Below are positions 26,184 through 35,429 of a stretch of DNA of 64,000 bases, one piece after another (position 1 is the stretch's first letter; each line of letters starts with the position of its first letter). The translations under genes and the position numbers were made by a program. The DNA is from Desulfovibrio intestinalis (GTDB lineage Bacteria; Desulfobacterota; Desulfovibrionia; Desulfovibrionales; Desulfovibrionaceae), in NCBI RefSeq assembly GCF_014202345.1, contig NZ_JACHGO010000003.1, positions 124,001 to 188,000 on the forward strand. Direction: 5' to 3'. The notes beneath the pieces were generated by a model. That model was given only the letters and a program-made list of their open reading frames with translations. It made no database searches and was not told where the DNA came from.

Positions 26184-26675
26184 ATGAACTACAAAGGCAA
26201 GGCCCACAAAGTGGGCGAGCATATTGATACGGACGCCATTATTCCCGCCCGCTTTCTGGTCACCACAGACTCCAAAAAGCTTGGCGAAAACTGCATGTCC
26301 GGTCTTGAACCTGACTGGGCCAAGCGCGTCAAGGTTGGCGATATTATGGTCGCAGGGCGCAATTTTGGCTGCGGTTCTTCGCGTGAGCACGCCCCCATTG
26401 CCATTTTGGGCGCGGGCATGCCCGTGGTCATTGGCCACAGCTTTGCGCGCATCTTCTACCGCAACTCATTCAATATGGGCTTGCTGCTTATGGAAGTTGG
26501 CGATGAGGTTGACAAAATCAATGACGGCGACGAGCTGGAAATTGATGCGGCCACTGGCGTTATCCGCAATCTGACCAACGGTGAAGAGATCACCTGCCCG
26601 CCATTGCCAGCCTCTATGGCCAAAATTTTGGACAAGGGCGGTCTTGTGGAATACGTAAAAGAAAGAATCGCGTAA
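26184..26675 (+). CDS. leuD: 3-isopropylmalate dehydratase small subunit (short type)
   Basis: This is the swivel domain partner of LeuC (163 residues, the short type that pairs with 420-residue LeuC). It starts [20 protein letters not shown] and has the substrate-binding [16 protein letters not shown] loop at about residues 55-70. AAGGA lies before the ATG at 26184. It is 150 bp after leuC in the same operon; the gap holds no gene. Confidence 0.97.
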   Translation: MNYKGKAHKVGEHIDTDAIIPARFLVTTDSKKLGENCMSGLEPDWAKRVKVGDIMVAGRNFGCGSSREHAPIAILGAGMPVVIGHSFARIFYRNSFNMGLLLMEVGDEVDKINDGDELEIDAATGVIRNLTNGEEITCPPLPASMAKILDKGGLVEYVKERIA

Positions 26676-26855
26676 ACGCAGACCAGATTACGTTCATTTT
26701 CCCCGTGCCTTTTATAGCTCTGGCGGCAGGCTGGAGGCCGATTTTTTGAGGGATATAACCCGAGAGGGGCCTGTGTTCTGCGGGCCTCCTTTCGGAAAAA
26801 GCCGCGTCAGAAAAGGCTGAAAAGAACAGCCGACAAACTGCCACAAGGATATTGC

Positions 26856-27929
26856 ATGAAAAAGTCCATCTGCCTGCTGCCTGGTGACGGCATTGGCCCG
26901 GAGATAATCGCTCAGGGCGTTAAGGTTCTGGAAGCCACGGCTGAAAAGTTCGGCCATGAATTTACCTTTGAAACCGCCCTGATCGGCGGTGCGGCTATTG
27001 ACGGCGCTGGCGACCCCCTGCCGGAAGCCACCGTGAGCAAATGCCGCGGCGCTGACGCCATTTATCTGGGCGCAGTGGGTGGCCCCAAGTGGGACAACCT
27101 GACCCCCGAGCTGCGGCCTGAAAAGGGCTTGTTGCGCATTCGTAAAGAGCTGGGGCTTTTTGCCAATCTGCGTCCGGCCATGCTGTTGCCGGAACTGGCT
27201 GGCGCTTGCCTGCTGCGGTCTGATATCGCCGCCAAGGGCCTTGACCTGCTGGTGGTGCGCGAACTTACGGGCGACGTCTATTTTGGTGAACCGCGCGGCA
27301 TTGAAACTCGTGACGGCCTGCGCACAGGCTACAACACAATGATTTATAATGAAGAAGAGATCCGGCGTATTGCCTGGGTTGCCTTTGAAACGGCCCGCAA
27401 GCGCCGTAACAAGGTCTGCTCGGTAGAAAAAAGCAACGTGTTGGAATGCTCACGCCTGTGGAAAGAAGTTGTCATGGAAATGCACCGCGAATACGCGGAC
27501 GTGGAACTGAGCCACATGTACGTGGATAACGCCGCCATGCAGCTGGTGCGTGATCCCTCGCAGTTCGACGTGATTCTTACGGGCAATATCTTCGGCGACA
27601 TTCTTTCTGACGAAGCCTCGGTTATCACAGGCTCTTTGGGAATGCTGCCTTCGGCTTCCACAGGTGCCGAAGGGCCGGGCCTGTTCGAACCCATTCACGG
27701 GTCCGCGCCGGACATCGCCGGGCAGGACGTGGCCAACCCTCTGGCAACCATCCTTTCCGCTGCAATGATGCTGCGTTTGGGCTTTGATATGGCTGAAGAG
27801 GCCGATCTTATTGAAAAAGCCGTGCGCAAGGCGCTGGCTGACGGCTACCGTACCGCTGACATTATGGAACCCGGCAAGGATCTTCTGGGTTGCAAGAGCA
27901 TGGGCGACAAGGTGGTAGAGCGTCTGTAA
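26856..27929 (+). CDS. leuB: 3-isopropylmalate dehydrogenase
   Basis: This NAD-dependent enzyme oxidises and decarboxylates 3-isopropylmalate, the third pathway step. The 357-residue product starts [17 protein letters not shown]. It has substrate-binding arginines in [16 protein letters not shown], the [14 protein letters not shown] segment, [13 protein letters not shown], and the NAD site [24 protein letters not shown] lies before the ATG. A structured 180-bp gap separates it from leuD (GC-rich arms around 26749-26799), possibly a processing site or second promoter. Confidence 0.98.
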   Translation: MKKSICLLPGDGIGPEIIAQGVKVLEATAEKFGHEFTFETALIGGAAIDGAGDPLPEATVSKCRGADAIYLGAVGGPKWDNLTPELRPEKGLLRIRKELGLFANLRPAMLLPELAGACLLRSDIAAKGLDLLVVRELTGDVYFGEPRGIETRDGLRTGYNTMIYNEEEIRRIAWVAFETARKRRNKVCSVEKSNVLECSRLWKEVVMEMHREYADVELSHMYVDNAAMQLVRDPSQFDVILTGNIFGDILSDEASVITGSLGMLPSASTGAEGPGLFEPIHGSAPDIAGQDVANPLATILSAAMMLRLGFDMAEEADLIEKAVRKALADGYRTADIMEPGKDLLGCKSMGDKVVERL

Positions 27930-27936
27930 CTGGTGC

Positions 27937-28021
27937 CAGAGCAGACTAATTTTGAAATGCGAAGTATTTCAAAGGTAAGATGCGTTAAATATTGAGAGTG
28001 TACGTTATCAACGTTGCTCTG
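27937..28021 (+). repeat. Dispersed hairpin repeat, short copy (copy 5)
   Basis: This 85-bp element right after leuB has perfect 7-bp ends CAGAGCA (27937-27943) and TGCTCTG (28015-28021). The left hairpin is TTTGAAAT with ATTTCAAA (27951-27973). It looks like an internally deleted member of the family. Confidence 0.6.
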
Positions 28022-28033
28022 TGCTAATCAGAA

Positions 28034-28055
28034 AAGCCCGCTTCAAGCGGGCCTT
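28034..28055 (+). terminator. Terminator of the leu operon
   Basis: GCCCGCTT-C-AAGCGGGC is an 8-bp stem followed by CTTTCTG. AATCAGAA/TTTCTGATT outside it extends the palindrome, so it may also serve the opposite-strand GGDEF gene. Confidence 0.75.
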
Positions 28056-28124
28056 TCTGATTGCTGGCAGAATCGGTGATTTTGAAAAAAGCATGCGAGC
28101 CGGGGCGTTGCAGCGCCGTTGGCA

Positions 28125-30416
28125 TCAGTCTCTATTTTCTTCAGCCAAAAGCGAATCACGGGCGTTCTGCTGCTCGCTGACGGTCAGTTCCGCATAAAAG
28201 ACGCACTGGTTGCGGCCACGGCGCTTGGCCTCATAGGTGGCCATGTCGGCATGCTTGTACAGGTCTGTAAAGTCTTGCCCGTCACTGGGGTTGCAGGCAA
28301 TGCCCACGCTGGCGGTCAGAGGCACGTCTTCTGCGTCATGATTGCCGCATTGCAGGTGCAGTTGGTGAACAAGAACTGTGGCTCGTTCACGTATCTTTTG
28401 CATGGGCATGGGTTCTGTGCAGAAAACCAGAAATTCGTCCCCGCCCACACGGCCTACAATGTCAGTGCTGCGGAAGTTGCGGCGGATTATCTGGGCCATC
28501 TGGTAGATGGCCTTGTCGCCCACGGCATGACCGAACCTGTCGTTAATGCTTTTGAAATTATCAAAATCAATCATGAACATTGCATAAACGTCAGGGCCGA
28601 GGTTGTTGTGCATGCCAAGAAAACGTGAAATAGCCTGTTCTGTGGCGCGCTTGTTGTGCATGCCCGTGGCGCTGTCGCGTGTGGCCTGCGTGCGCAGACG
28701 CAGTTCAAGCAGCTTCTGCTTGTCGATGTCGGTAATAATGCCAATGATATATATGGGCTTGCCCTGAGCGCTGATGAGGTTGGACGCCTCGATGCGGTAC
28801 CAGTGGTACAGGCCGCTGGTGTCGCGCAAACGCAATTCAACAAAAAGCTTACTTTCATGCAAATTGTGATGGACGTTTTTCTGAAAATCTTCCAGCAGTT
28901 CCCTGTCGTCCACATGAACAGGAATAAGACTCAGGTCCGTATCCGGCTCAAGGATGTTGAATACCTTGCCAAAAGTCTGGATCCAGCGTGCGGAGCAGGA
29001 AAAATGGCCGCTTATGAGATTTTGTTCGAAAATGATAATGTCGTGCTGCTCCAGAATAAACTGGTAGCGCTCGTCGGAAATACGCTTGGCTTGGGCGGCT
29101 TCCTTGTTATGGGTACTGTCGAAAACAATGCTCTGGATATAGGTTTGCCCCGGCCCGGCCTGCACCAGTGAACCTTTGTGGTACAGCCAGATGAGGTTGC
29201 CGTTTTTGGCGCGGGTACGGTATTCCACGTCAATGGGAATGCCAGAATCCAGCTGTTGCTGCATGGTGCGTAACGCACTTTCCCGATCCGCCTCAAAGAT
29301 GGAATGGGCAAAGCTCATGCCAAACCGCTGCAGGAATTCTTCCTTGCGGTAGCCAAGCATTTTGAGAAAATTGGGGCTGATAAATTGAAAGTTGCCGTGC
29401 AGGCCGGCAAACTTAATAACGCCGCCAGAGATGCTTGAAATAATTGAGCGGTAGTCTTCCTGCTGGCGACGGATGGTACGGTTGTAGCGTTGCAGAATGA
29501 AAATGATGAAAAGCAGCACCAGCCCGGCCAGTACAGACATACGCCACGCCAATGTGGAGGTGATGGCGTTCTGCCTGTCCACCAGGTGGCTCACGACTTC
29601 TTCTGGCAACAGGGAAACAATTTGCCAGCCATATTTTTCAAGGGGAATGTGTGTCAGGTAGTAGGCGTGCTTGTCGTCTTTGATGAACCGGCTTGTCTGA
29701 CTTTGCGTGTCGGAGAATACGGTCTTCAGATATTCGCGCAGCGGCGGAGGCAAGCCTTTTTCTTCCATCTGCGGAAACACTTTTTCAATGTCATTGCCTG
29801 GGGGAACGGCCCAGAACAGCATGCGGCCCTTGTCGTCAAAAACCATATTGCAGGTTCTGTCGCCAAACGCTCTGGTGACAAGGTTTTTCTTCATGACCCT
29901 GTCTTCAAGTTCGCCCAGAAGAATGCTCACTACCTTGCCATTTCGGCTAAGAGGAATGGCAACGGCAATCTTGCTTCCCTTGCCGTCGGAAATGGCGGCA
30001 AAGCCGGCGGAACCACTGAGCGCATGGTAGAACAGTTCTTCTTTTCCAGTGCTCGTCAGGTCAAATGCCTCGCCCTTGTCTGAGCAAAAACCTTTGCCAT
30101 CCAGGTCGACAAGGGCGAATTTTTTAAGGCCTGCCGCACGCAGCAGGGGCGCATAGTAAAGAACGCATTTTTTAAACTGCCTGCAGTCTTCCTGCGCCAT
30201 AAAACTGGTGATATTCTGTAGCTCAATGAGCTGACTATCGATATTGCGGTCAAAGTCGTCGGCAACCCGGCGGCTTACTTCGGCCAACCGGGTGGTGATG
30301 TCCTGCGACAAATGCCCGGTCGTTTCCGAGGTGTATTCGCGCACGACTATGAGCAATGCGATGAGAAACATCGCTATGCAGATGATAGTTGTGAATGTGC
30401 TTGACGGTTTGGCCAT
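28125..30416 (-). CDS. Membrane sensor diguanylate cyclase (dCACHE-PAS-PAS-GGDEF)
   Basis: This 763-residue signalling protein should make cyclic di-GMP. A first membrane helix (about residues 8-25) and a second (about 292-312) flank a periplasmic dCACHE-like sensor domain. Cytoplasmic PAS domains follow (about 325-435 and 445-570), with WLYHKG and HWYRIEASN PAC-type segments. The C-terminal GGDEF domain (about 580-745) shows MIDFDNFKSINDRFGHAVGD and an intact active site RVGGDEF. No EAL domain is present. AGGAAG stands before the ATG at 30416. It stands alone, convergent with the leu operon. The ligand is unknown. Confidence 0.9.
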   Translation of the reverse strand: MAKPSSTFTTIICIAMFLIALLIVVREYTSETTGHLSQDITTRLAEVSRRVADDFDRNIDSQLIELQNITSFMAQEDCRQFKKCVLYYAPLLRAAGLKKFALVDLDGKGFCSDKGEAFDLTSTGKEELFYHALSGSAGFAAISDGKGSKIAVAIPLSRNGKVVSILLGELEDRVMKKNLVTRAFGDRTCNMVFDDKGRMLFWAVPPGNDIEKVFPQMEEKGLPPPLREYLKTVFSDTQSQTSRFIKDDKHAYYLTHIPLEKYGWQIVSLLPEEVVSHLVDRQNAITSTLAWRMSVLAGLVLLFIIFILQRYNRTIRRQQEDYRSIISSISGGVIKFAGLHGNFQFISPNFLKMLGYRKEEFLQRFGMSFAHSIFEADRESALRTMQQQLDSGIPIDVEYRTRAKNGNLIWLYHKGSLVQAGPGQTYIQSIVFDSTHNKEAAQAKRISDERYQFILEQHDIIIFEQNLISGHFSCSARWIQTFGKVFNILEPDTDLSLIPVHVDDRELLEDFQKNVHHNLHESKLFVELRLRDTSGLYHWYRIEASNLISAQGKPIYIIGIITDIDKQKLLELRLRTQATRDSATGMHNKRATEQAISRFLGMHNNLGPDVYAMFMIDFDNFKSINDRFGHAVGDKAIYQMAQIIRRNFRSTDIVGRVGGDEFLVFCTEPMPMQKIRERATVLVHQLHLQCGNHDAEDVPLTASVGIACNPSDGQDFTDLYKHADMATYEAKRRGRNQCVFYAELTVSEQQNARDSLLAEENRD

Positions 30417-30626
30417 GAATCTTCCTGCATTAGACTAATCGTTTAATAATACGTTTTTTGCCTATCAAAGGGAAGAGCAGTTGCCTGTGTGAAAAAAATA
30501 ATCTACGTGTGTAGTTTTTTGCGAATTGCGCGCAGGTTGGTGCAAGAAGTTCCGTTGTTGCAGCAAGTTGCTCGGCACTTGCCATAAATCGGGTTTTCTA
30601 AGAAGCTGCCGTGCAGAGGAGATCAT

Positions 30627-31994
30627 ATGCAGAAATTGTCCATAGCCCTGGTGGGGGGCGGCCTGGCTGGTTGTGAATGCGCCCTGCGGTTGGCCCGCAG
30701 CGGACATGAAGTTGTGCTGTTTGAGCAGAAACCCCATCACCGCTCACAGGCTCATGTCAATGATGACCTGGCGGAGCTGGTATGTTCCAACTCATTGCGG
30801 TCGGACGAAGTTACTTCCGGTGTGGGCTTGCTCAAGGCTGAAATGCGCGCTTTGGGCAGCCGCTTTATGGAAGCTGCCGACGCTTGCCGCGTGCCAGCGG
30901 GCAAGGCCCTTGCCGTTGACCGCGAAGCCTTTGCCCGCCGTATGAGCCAGATGGTGGAGGCCGAGGGCAATATTCGCCTTGTGCGCCATCAGGTACAGTC
31001 TCTGGATGATGCGGTCTTGGAACCCTTCAAGGGTGAAGGCCGCGCCATCATTCTGGCTGCTGGGCCTATGGCTTCAGAGGGGCTTTCAGCCTCTTTGGCC
31101 AGCGTGCTGGGCGAGAAGCACTGCTATTTCTATGACGCCATTGCGCCCATTGTCTGGACGCATTCGTTGAATATGGATGTGGTTTTTCGCGCTTCCCGCT
31201 ATGGGCAGGAAAGCGGTGACGCCGAAGGCGAGGGCGACTACCTGAACTGTCCGATGAGCCGGGAAGAATACGATATTTTTTATCAGGCCTTGTTGGACGC
31301 GCAGAAAGTGGCTGCTCATGAATTTGAGCAGGAAAAGCATTTTGAAGGCTGCATGCCTGTGGAAGCCCTGGCTGAGCGTGGCCCCCGCACATTGACCTTT
31401 GGACCTCTGAAGCCAGTGGGCTTTGTTGATCCGCGTACAGGGCGGCGCCCTTGGGCCATTTTGCAGTTGCGCGCCGAAAATGCCAACAGCGACACATGCA
31501 ATCTTGTGGGCTGCCAGACAAAACTGACCCAGGGCGAGCAGGGGCGTGTGTTCCGTCTGGTGCCTGGGTTGGAGAATGTGGAATTTGCGCGTTTTGGCAG
31601 CATGCACCGCAATACTTATGTGAATGCGCCGCAGATTCTGGCGGAAGACCTGTCGCTCAAGGCCATGCCGGGGGTTTATCTTGCCGGGCAGATCACCGGG
31701 GTGGAGGGCTATGTGGAATCCGCAGCCAGCGGATTGTGGCTGGCCATGCTGCTGGACGCGCGTGCTCGTGGCATTGCTTTGCCCCGGCCCCCGGTTGAAA
31801 GCGCCCTTGGCGCTTTGCTCAACCACCTGAGCACCCCAGTGAAGCGGTTTCAGCCGTCCAACGCCCATTTTGGCCTTATGCCGGAATTGGGAGAAAGAGC
31901 GCGCAAAAAAGACCGCAAAGCCCTTTATTCGGCTCGGGCGCTGGAAAGTTTTGGCAACTGGTTTGAAGAAGCAAAGACGGCGGGCTTGGTCTGA
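30627..31994 (+). CDS. trmFO: tRNA (uracil-54-C5)-methyltransferase, folate/FAD type
   Basis: This enzyme makes ribothymidine at position 54 of tRNAs, with methylenetetrahydrofolate as carbon donor and FADH2 as reductant. The 455-residue product starts with the FAD-binding VGGGLAGCECALRLARSG (residues about 9-26), FEQKPHHRSQAH and LVCSNSLRSDEVTSGVG. It ends with the second GidA-like motif PGVYLAGQITGVEGYVESAA. GAGGAG precedes the ATG. A strong terminator follows, so it is monocistronic. Confidence 0.96.
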   Translation: MQKLSIALVGGGLAGCECALRLARSGHEVVLFEQKPHHRSQAHVNDDLAELVCSNSLRSDEVTSGVGLLKAEMRALGSRFMEAADACRVPAGKALAVDREAFARRMSQMVEAEGNIRLVRHQVQSLDDAVLEPFKGEGRAIILAAGPMASEGLSASLASVLGEKHCYFYDAIAPIVWTHSLNMDVVFRASRYGQESGDAEGEGDYLNCPMSREEYDIFYQALLDAQKVAAHEFEQEKHFEGCMPVEALAERGPRTLTFGPLKPVGFVDPRTGRRPWAILQLRAENANSDTCNLVGCQTKLTQGEQGRVFRLVPGLENVEFARFGSMHRNTYVNAPQILAEDLSLKAMPGVYLAGQITGVEGYVESAASGLWLAMLLDARARGIALPRPPVESALGALLNHLSTPVKRFQPSNAHFGLMPELGERARKKDRKALYSARALESFGNWFEEAKTAGLV

Positions 31995-32021
31995 TATTGC
32001 GAGACTATTGAAGTATGCATG

Positions 32022-32066
32022 GCCGCCTCTGGCATTCAGGGAACACCCTTGAATGCCGGAGGCGGC
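32022..32066 (+). terminator. Terminator of trmFO
   Basis: GCCGCCTCTGGCATTCAGGG pairs almost perfectly with CCCTTGAATGCCGGAGGCGGC across an AACA loop, followed by TTCGTTTTG. Confidence 0.85.
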
Positions 32067-32145
32067 TTCGTTTTGTAGTAACGCGCCGAAAAACAGCCTT
32101 TTGACGCAGCCAGTTGGGCAAAAGAATTATTTAGAAATAGCCCCC

Positions 32146-32307
32146 TAGGGCATTTTACCTTTCAAGAGCTCAGGTCGTTGCGTAAGCAGACGCCCGCCGT
32201 TGGAGGTGTAAGCGCAATTTGTTTGCGTCAGTTATTTGCGCTGTTACACGCCGTAACGGGCGTGGCGTAACCTCTGAGAATATATGTTCCCAAAGTTAAT
32301 CTGTTTT
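32146..32307 (-). repeat. Dispersed hairpin repeat, copy 3 (inverted)
   Basis: Read on the minus strand, this 160-bp copy aligns with copy 1: CAGATTAACTTTGGGAAC, GTTACGGCGTGTAAC, AGCGCAAATAACTG, TTGCGCTTACACCTCC, GGGCGTCTGCTTACGC and GACCTGAGC, ending TGCCCTA. Its hairpin end supplies the last codons and stop of the EamA transporter gene, suggesting insertion into the gene's 3' end. Confidence 0.7.
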
Positions 32308-33237
32308 ATCTGAAGAAGCCCCGGTTTGTTTTGCGGCCTTCCGTTTGGTCATCAGCTGGCGAATATGCTCACCCAGCATGATTAACACCACGGAAGAACC
32401 AATAAGAGCAATACCCATAACCAGAGGCAGGCTGAACGGTTCGTTGAAAACCAGTATGCCTACAATAACAGCGGTGACGGGTTCCATAACACCCAGAACC
32501 GAGGCAAGGGTTGAGCCAATGCGCTGCACTGCCAGAATAAGGGTGAAGTTGGAAAGCACTGCTGTGACCAACGCCAGCAGCACGGCTAACAGCAATTCGC
32601 GCCAACTGGTCAGCAATTGGAAACTATTGGTAGCCAGTGAATTGATCAGGGAACACAGCGCGCCAAAGGCCATAACGTAAAAGGTCAGCATCAGGCCCGT
32701 GATATTGGTAAGGCCAGCAGTATAGATGCTTGTGATGTACAGCGAATTGCACAAGGCCGACACAAGGGCCAGCGTAAGGCCAAGCATGCTCATGCCTGCA
32801 AATCCCGCCCCGTTGGCCCCTGTGGCTTCGCCATTGCCCAGCAGATATACCCCGGCAATGGCAAGAGTAATGGCTATGGCTGTGACAGTAGAGAAGCGCT
32901 CATGAAAAAACGCTATCATGATGAGCATGACCATGACCGGATAGGAAAAGTGCAGCGTGGCCACAACACCACTGGGCAAATGCTTGAAAGCCTGCATGAA
33001 AAGCAGGGCAGCCAGTGAATACATGAGGCTCATGCCCGCCAGTTTGAGCAAGTTGCGGCCTGATGTGTGAAAGCGCTCGCCGCGCAGCAAAAGCAGTATT
33101 CCCAGAACTATGGTGGCGATAAAAAAACGGTAAAAAAGCACCGTGGCGGGAGACAGCCCCTGAGCCATGAGAGGCAGGCTGAAAAGGGGGATGAGTCCGA
33201 AGGTGGCCGACGACAGCAGACTGAAAAAGAAACCCAT
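32296..33237 (-). CDS. EamA-family (DMT) membrane transporter
   Basis: This 313-residue protein has about ten membrane helices in two EamA repeats (residues about 1-140 and 155-290), the layout of drug/metabolite exporters. Recognisable segments are SSATFGLIPLFSLPLM at the N-terminus, FMQAFKHLPSGVVATLHFSYPV at the end of the first repeat (quoted here in part), and GSTLASVLGVMEPVTAVI in the second. AAGGATG precedes the ATG at 33237; 53 upstream codons are rejected. The last residues and stop codon come from the inverted dispersed repeat, so the native C-terminus may have been replaced. The substrate is unknown. Confidence 0.88.
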   Translation of the reverse strand: MGFFFSLLSSATFGLIPLFSLPLMAQGLSPATVLFYRFFIATIVLGILLLLRGERFHTSGRNLLKLAGMSLMYSLAALLFMQAFKHLPSGVVATLHFSYPVMVMLIMIAFFHERFSTVTAIAITLAIAGVYLLGNGEATGANGAGFAGMSMLGLTLALVSALCNSLYITSIYTAGLTNITGLMLTFYVMAFGALCSLINSLATNSFQLLTSWRELLLAVLLALVTAVLSNFTLILAVQRIGSTLASVLGVMEPVTAVIVGILVFNEPFSLPLVMGIALIGSSVVLIMLGEHIRQLMTKRKAAKQTGASSDKTD

Positions 33238-33686
33238 GACATCCTTCTTTATGCGCAGGTGCGCTGACACCTGAATAACGAAGAAAGGTAAGCGGGGCAA
33301 GGAGGTTAGGAAAAAACATTCGTTATGATTGTTCTTCTGCTTTTCCGAAGGGTTGCCTGCTGGAATGAAAGATAAAATACGGCCCGCCTCCTGCAATGCA
33401 GGGCGGGCCGTAGAAGTATGCTGGCAAACGCGGGCTATTCTGGTTTTTTGGGGCGTCGGTCAAAAATGGGCCGAAGAGGTTTGCCCCCTGAAATGGCAGA
33501 GCTGTGCCGCGTCAATGCCAAAAAATGTTGGGCCGAAGTTAGCCGTACCGGAGCAGATTGGCGTTGATGTTTTTCATCCACCGTCGGCATCCATCCAAAA
33601 CTTGGTTTTGGGCTGAATCCTGGCCGCATTGCGTCGGTGGGCCAAGCTGAGCGCCGTTGGCGCTACATCCTTTATGTCAGGCTGCG
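33238..33686. other. Region between rlpA-like gene and EamA gene
   Basis: This 449-bp gap contains a terminator at 33379-33411 and no convincing gene. A 64-codon minus-strand frame at 33435-33629 lacks any family resemblance and I do not call it. Confidence 0.4.
33379..33411 (-). terminator. Terminator downstream of the RlpA-like gene
   Basis: ACGGCCCGCC pairs with GGCGGGCCGT across a 13-nt loop, followed on the minus strand by ATTTTATC. It is about 280 bp after the RlpA-like stop. Confidence 0.65.
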
Positions 33687-34520
33687 CTAACGGGATTGGT
33701 CCAGCACAACTTCTGCTTCGGGGTGAGCCTGGCGCAAGGCTTCATGCATGGCCGCGGCGTCAGCAAATGCCCGGAAGGGGCCAATGCGTTCATCGCCCAT
33801 AGCCGCATTGTAGCGCACATAGTAGGCCTGATCGGCATGCAGCGGCGTGCCGCTTTCATCGCTGACCACTTCCAGTTCTACCTTGCCCACGCCGCGTCTG
33901 CTAAGATCGAGCTGCTGGGCGGCTGCAAAGGAAAGGTCGATGATACGTCCGCGCACAAAGGGGCCACGGTCCGTTACGCAAACCATGACACTCTTGCCAT
34001 TTTCCTGATCGGTCACGCGCACAACAGTGCCCATAGGCAGGGTGCGGTGAGCGGCAGTAAAGGTATACATGTCGTAGTTGAGGCCACTGGCAGTGGAGCC
34101 GCCGTGGAAATCGCGTCCGTACCAGGAGGCTTTGCCCGTGAAAACTTCACTTTCCTGAGCGCGCTTGAGCCAGATGTCGCGGCTGTCGGTGCTGTTCTCA
34201 GAAACCTGCTGGTCTTTTTTTGAAGACTTTGAGGATTTGCTGCTTTTGGCAGACTTGGACGATTTCTCAGATTTGGACGATTTGCCAGATACTGCTGATT
34301 TTTCTGATTTGCCGGAACTTTTAGATTTCTGCGACTTCTCAGACTTGGCAGAGCGCGACTCGGATTTCCGTGAAGCTTTTGACGCGTCAGTCGAGGAAGA
34401 GCTGGAAGAGATATTGGCAGAAGGAGAGCTTGCTGAAGCCGCGTCGGCTTTCATGGGGGCGGTCAACAACATACATGCAACCGCAACAGCCAGCATGGAA
34501 GGCCAGCGTGAATACTTCAT
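33687..34520 (-). CDS. RlpA-like septal ring lytic transglycosylase with Ser/Lys spacer
   Basis: This is an exported 277-residue protein. A signal peptide covers residues 1-27 (MKYSRWPSMLAVAVACMLL ending near ADA). A long low-complexity Ser/Lys-rich spacer follows (about residues 40-115, built of SEKS and SKSS-type units). Then comes the double-psi beta-barrel domain with GKASWYGRDFHGGSTASG, AHRTLPMGTVVRV and VTDRGPFVRGRIIDLS. This domain in RlpA cleaves denuded glycan strands at the septum. The usual SPOR domain is missing; about 60 residues of unassigned sequence end the protein. AAGGA lies 6 bases before the ATG. Two hairpins lie in the leader. Confidence 0.88.
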   Translation of the reverse strand: MKYSRWPSMLAVAVACMLLTAPMKADAASASSPSANISSSSSSTDASKASRKSESRSAKSEKSQKSKSSGKSEKSAVSGKSSKSEKSSKSAKSSKSSKSSKKDQQVSENSTDSRDIWLKRAQESEVFTGKASWYGRDFHGGSTASGLNYDMYTFTAAHRTLPMGTVVRVTDQENGKSVMVCVTDRGPFVRGRIIDLSFAAAQQLDLSRRGVGKVELEVVSDESGTPLHADQAYYVRYNAAMGDERIGPFRAFADAAAMHEALRQAHPEAEVVLDQSR

Positions 34521-35429
34521 GATCATTCCTTGGTTACTGTTCGAGGCTGTTCGCGGTGCGAACGGACCACGCCCGTGGTCCTGACCCTGGAGACCCTCCA
34601 ATGACGGTAAATGCGCCTTGCGCACTGAACCTGTCAGCCTCTGTCAGGGGATGCCTTTTCTTGGTGCGGAGAATATACCGCAATAAAAACTTCTGTGTCA
34701 AACTGATAATATTTTTTATTACACACAGTTAGCAGCAATATTTTTCTAGAGAAACACTAAAAAGACAATATCGGGTTAATTTATCGTCTATACGGTTGAA
34801 ATTAGGAGATCCGATTGACGCCCAAAACGGGTTGAAATCCGAACGGCTAAATACCTAACTTTTTCTGGTAAAGCGGGCCACGTGCAACAGGATGGTTCCG
34901 CATGCTGCTTTAATAAAATGGCACCGGGCTAACTACCCGAACCATCAACCGGGCAACAAAACAAACTGGTGGGGTATGTTGGTATGGTACTGGCCGATGA
35001 AGCAACGCTGTTTTTATGAATACATTAATATTTCATCTAATTATGTGGATTTTTTGAAATGATGCCATCAAAAGATGGCCGCAATCTCAGGTTTACATTC
35101 AAAGAAAGTGCGCGGCTGATGGTTTGCGTCGCGCTTGCGTGCGATTTTTACCGTCCATCTCGCCAAAGAGCAAAGGCCTGGCGCAGACAGGCTTGAACTG
35201 TAAAATAGCAATTATATAACTACTTGTAATTTAAGTGCAGATTTGCCTGAAGCAGGGTAACGTCTGAACCCCTTGTATGTGAAATGCCCGCTTCAAATGA
35301 AGAAACTTCCTGAAATTTACAGGAATAAAAACAGGAGTTTTTGGAGGGGATGTTGGGGCGGAGACCCTTTGGCAAAAGGACCCCTCCCCATAAGGCGGTT
35401 TAACGTAACAATGTTCTAAATCGGAAGAG
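34521..35429. other. Long gene-free stretch between rlpA-like gene and tsaB
   Basis: This 909-bp region is AT-rich in the middle and carries no supported protein gene. Close to the RlpA-like start are two hairpins, 34549-34563 (GTTCGC/GCGAAC) and 34564-34581 (GGACCACG/CGTGGTCC), in the probable leader. The remainder could hold a small RNA, but no promoter-terminator pair is convincing. Confidence 0.45.
34549..34581 (-). promoter_or_regulatory. Tandem leader hairpins of the RlpA-like gene
   Basis: Two adjacent perfect stems, 6 bp (GTTCGC-GGT-GCGAAC) and 8 bp (GGACCACG-CC-CGTGGTCC), lie 29-61 nt upstream of the start. They may be part of a structured 5' leader. I could not match it to a riboswitch class I know. 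Confidence 0.4.

Noticed and set aside
34549..34680. Possible c-di-AMP or c-di-GMP riboswitch before the RlpA-like gene
   Set aside because: I compared it with remembered consensus sequences and found no matching core; only simple hairpins are supported.
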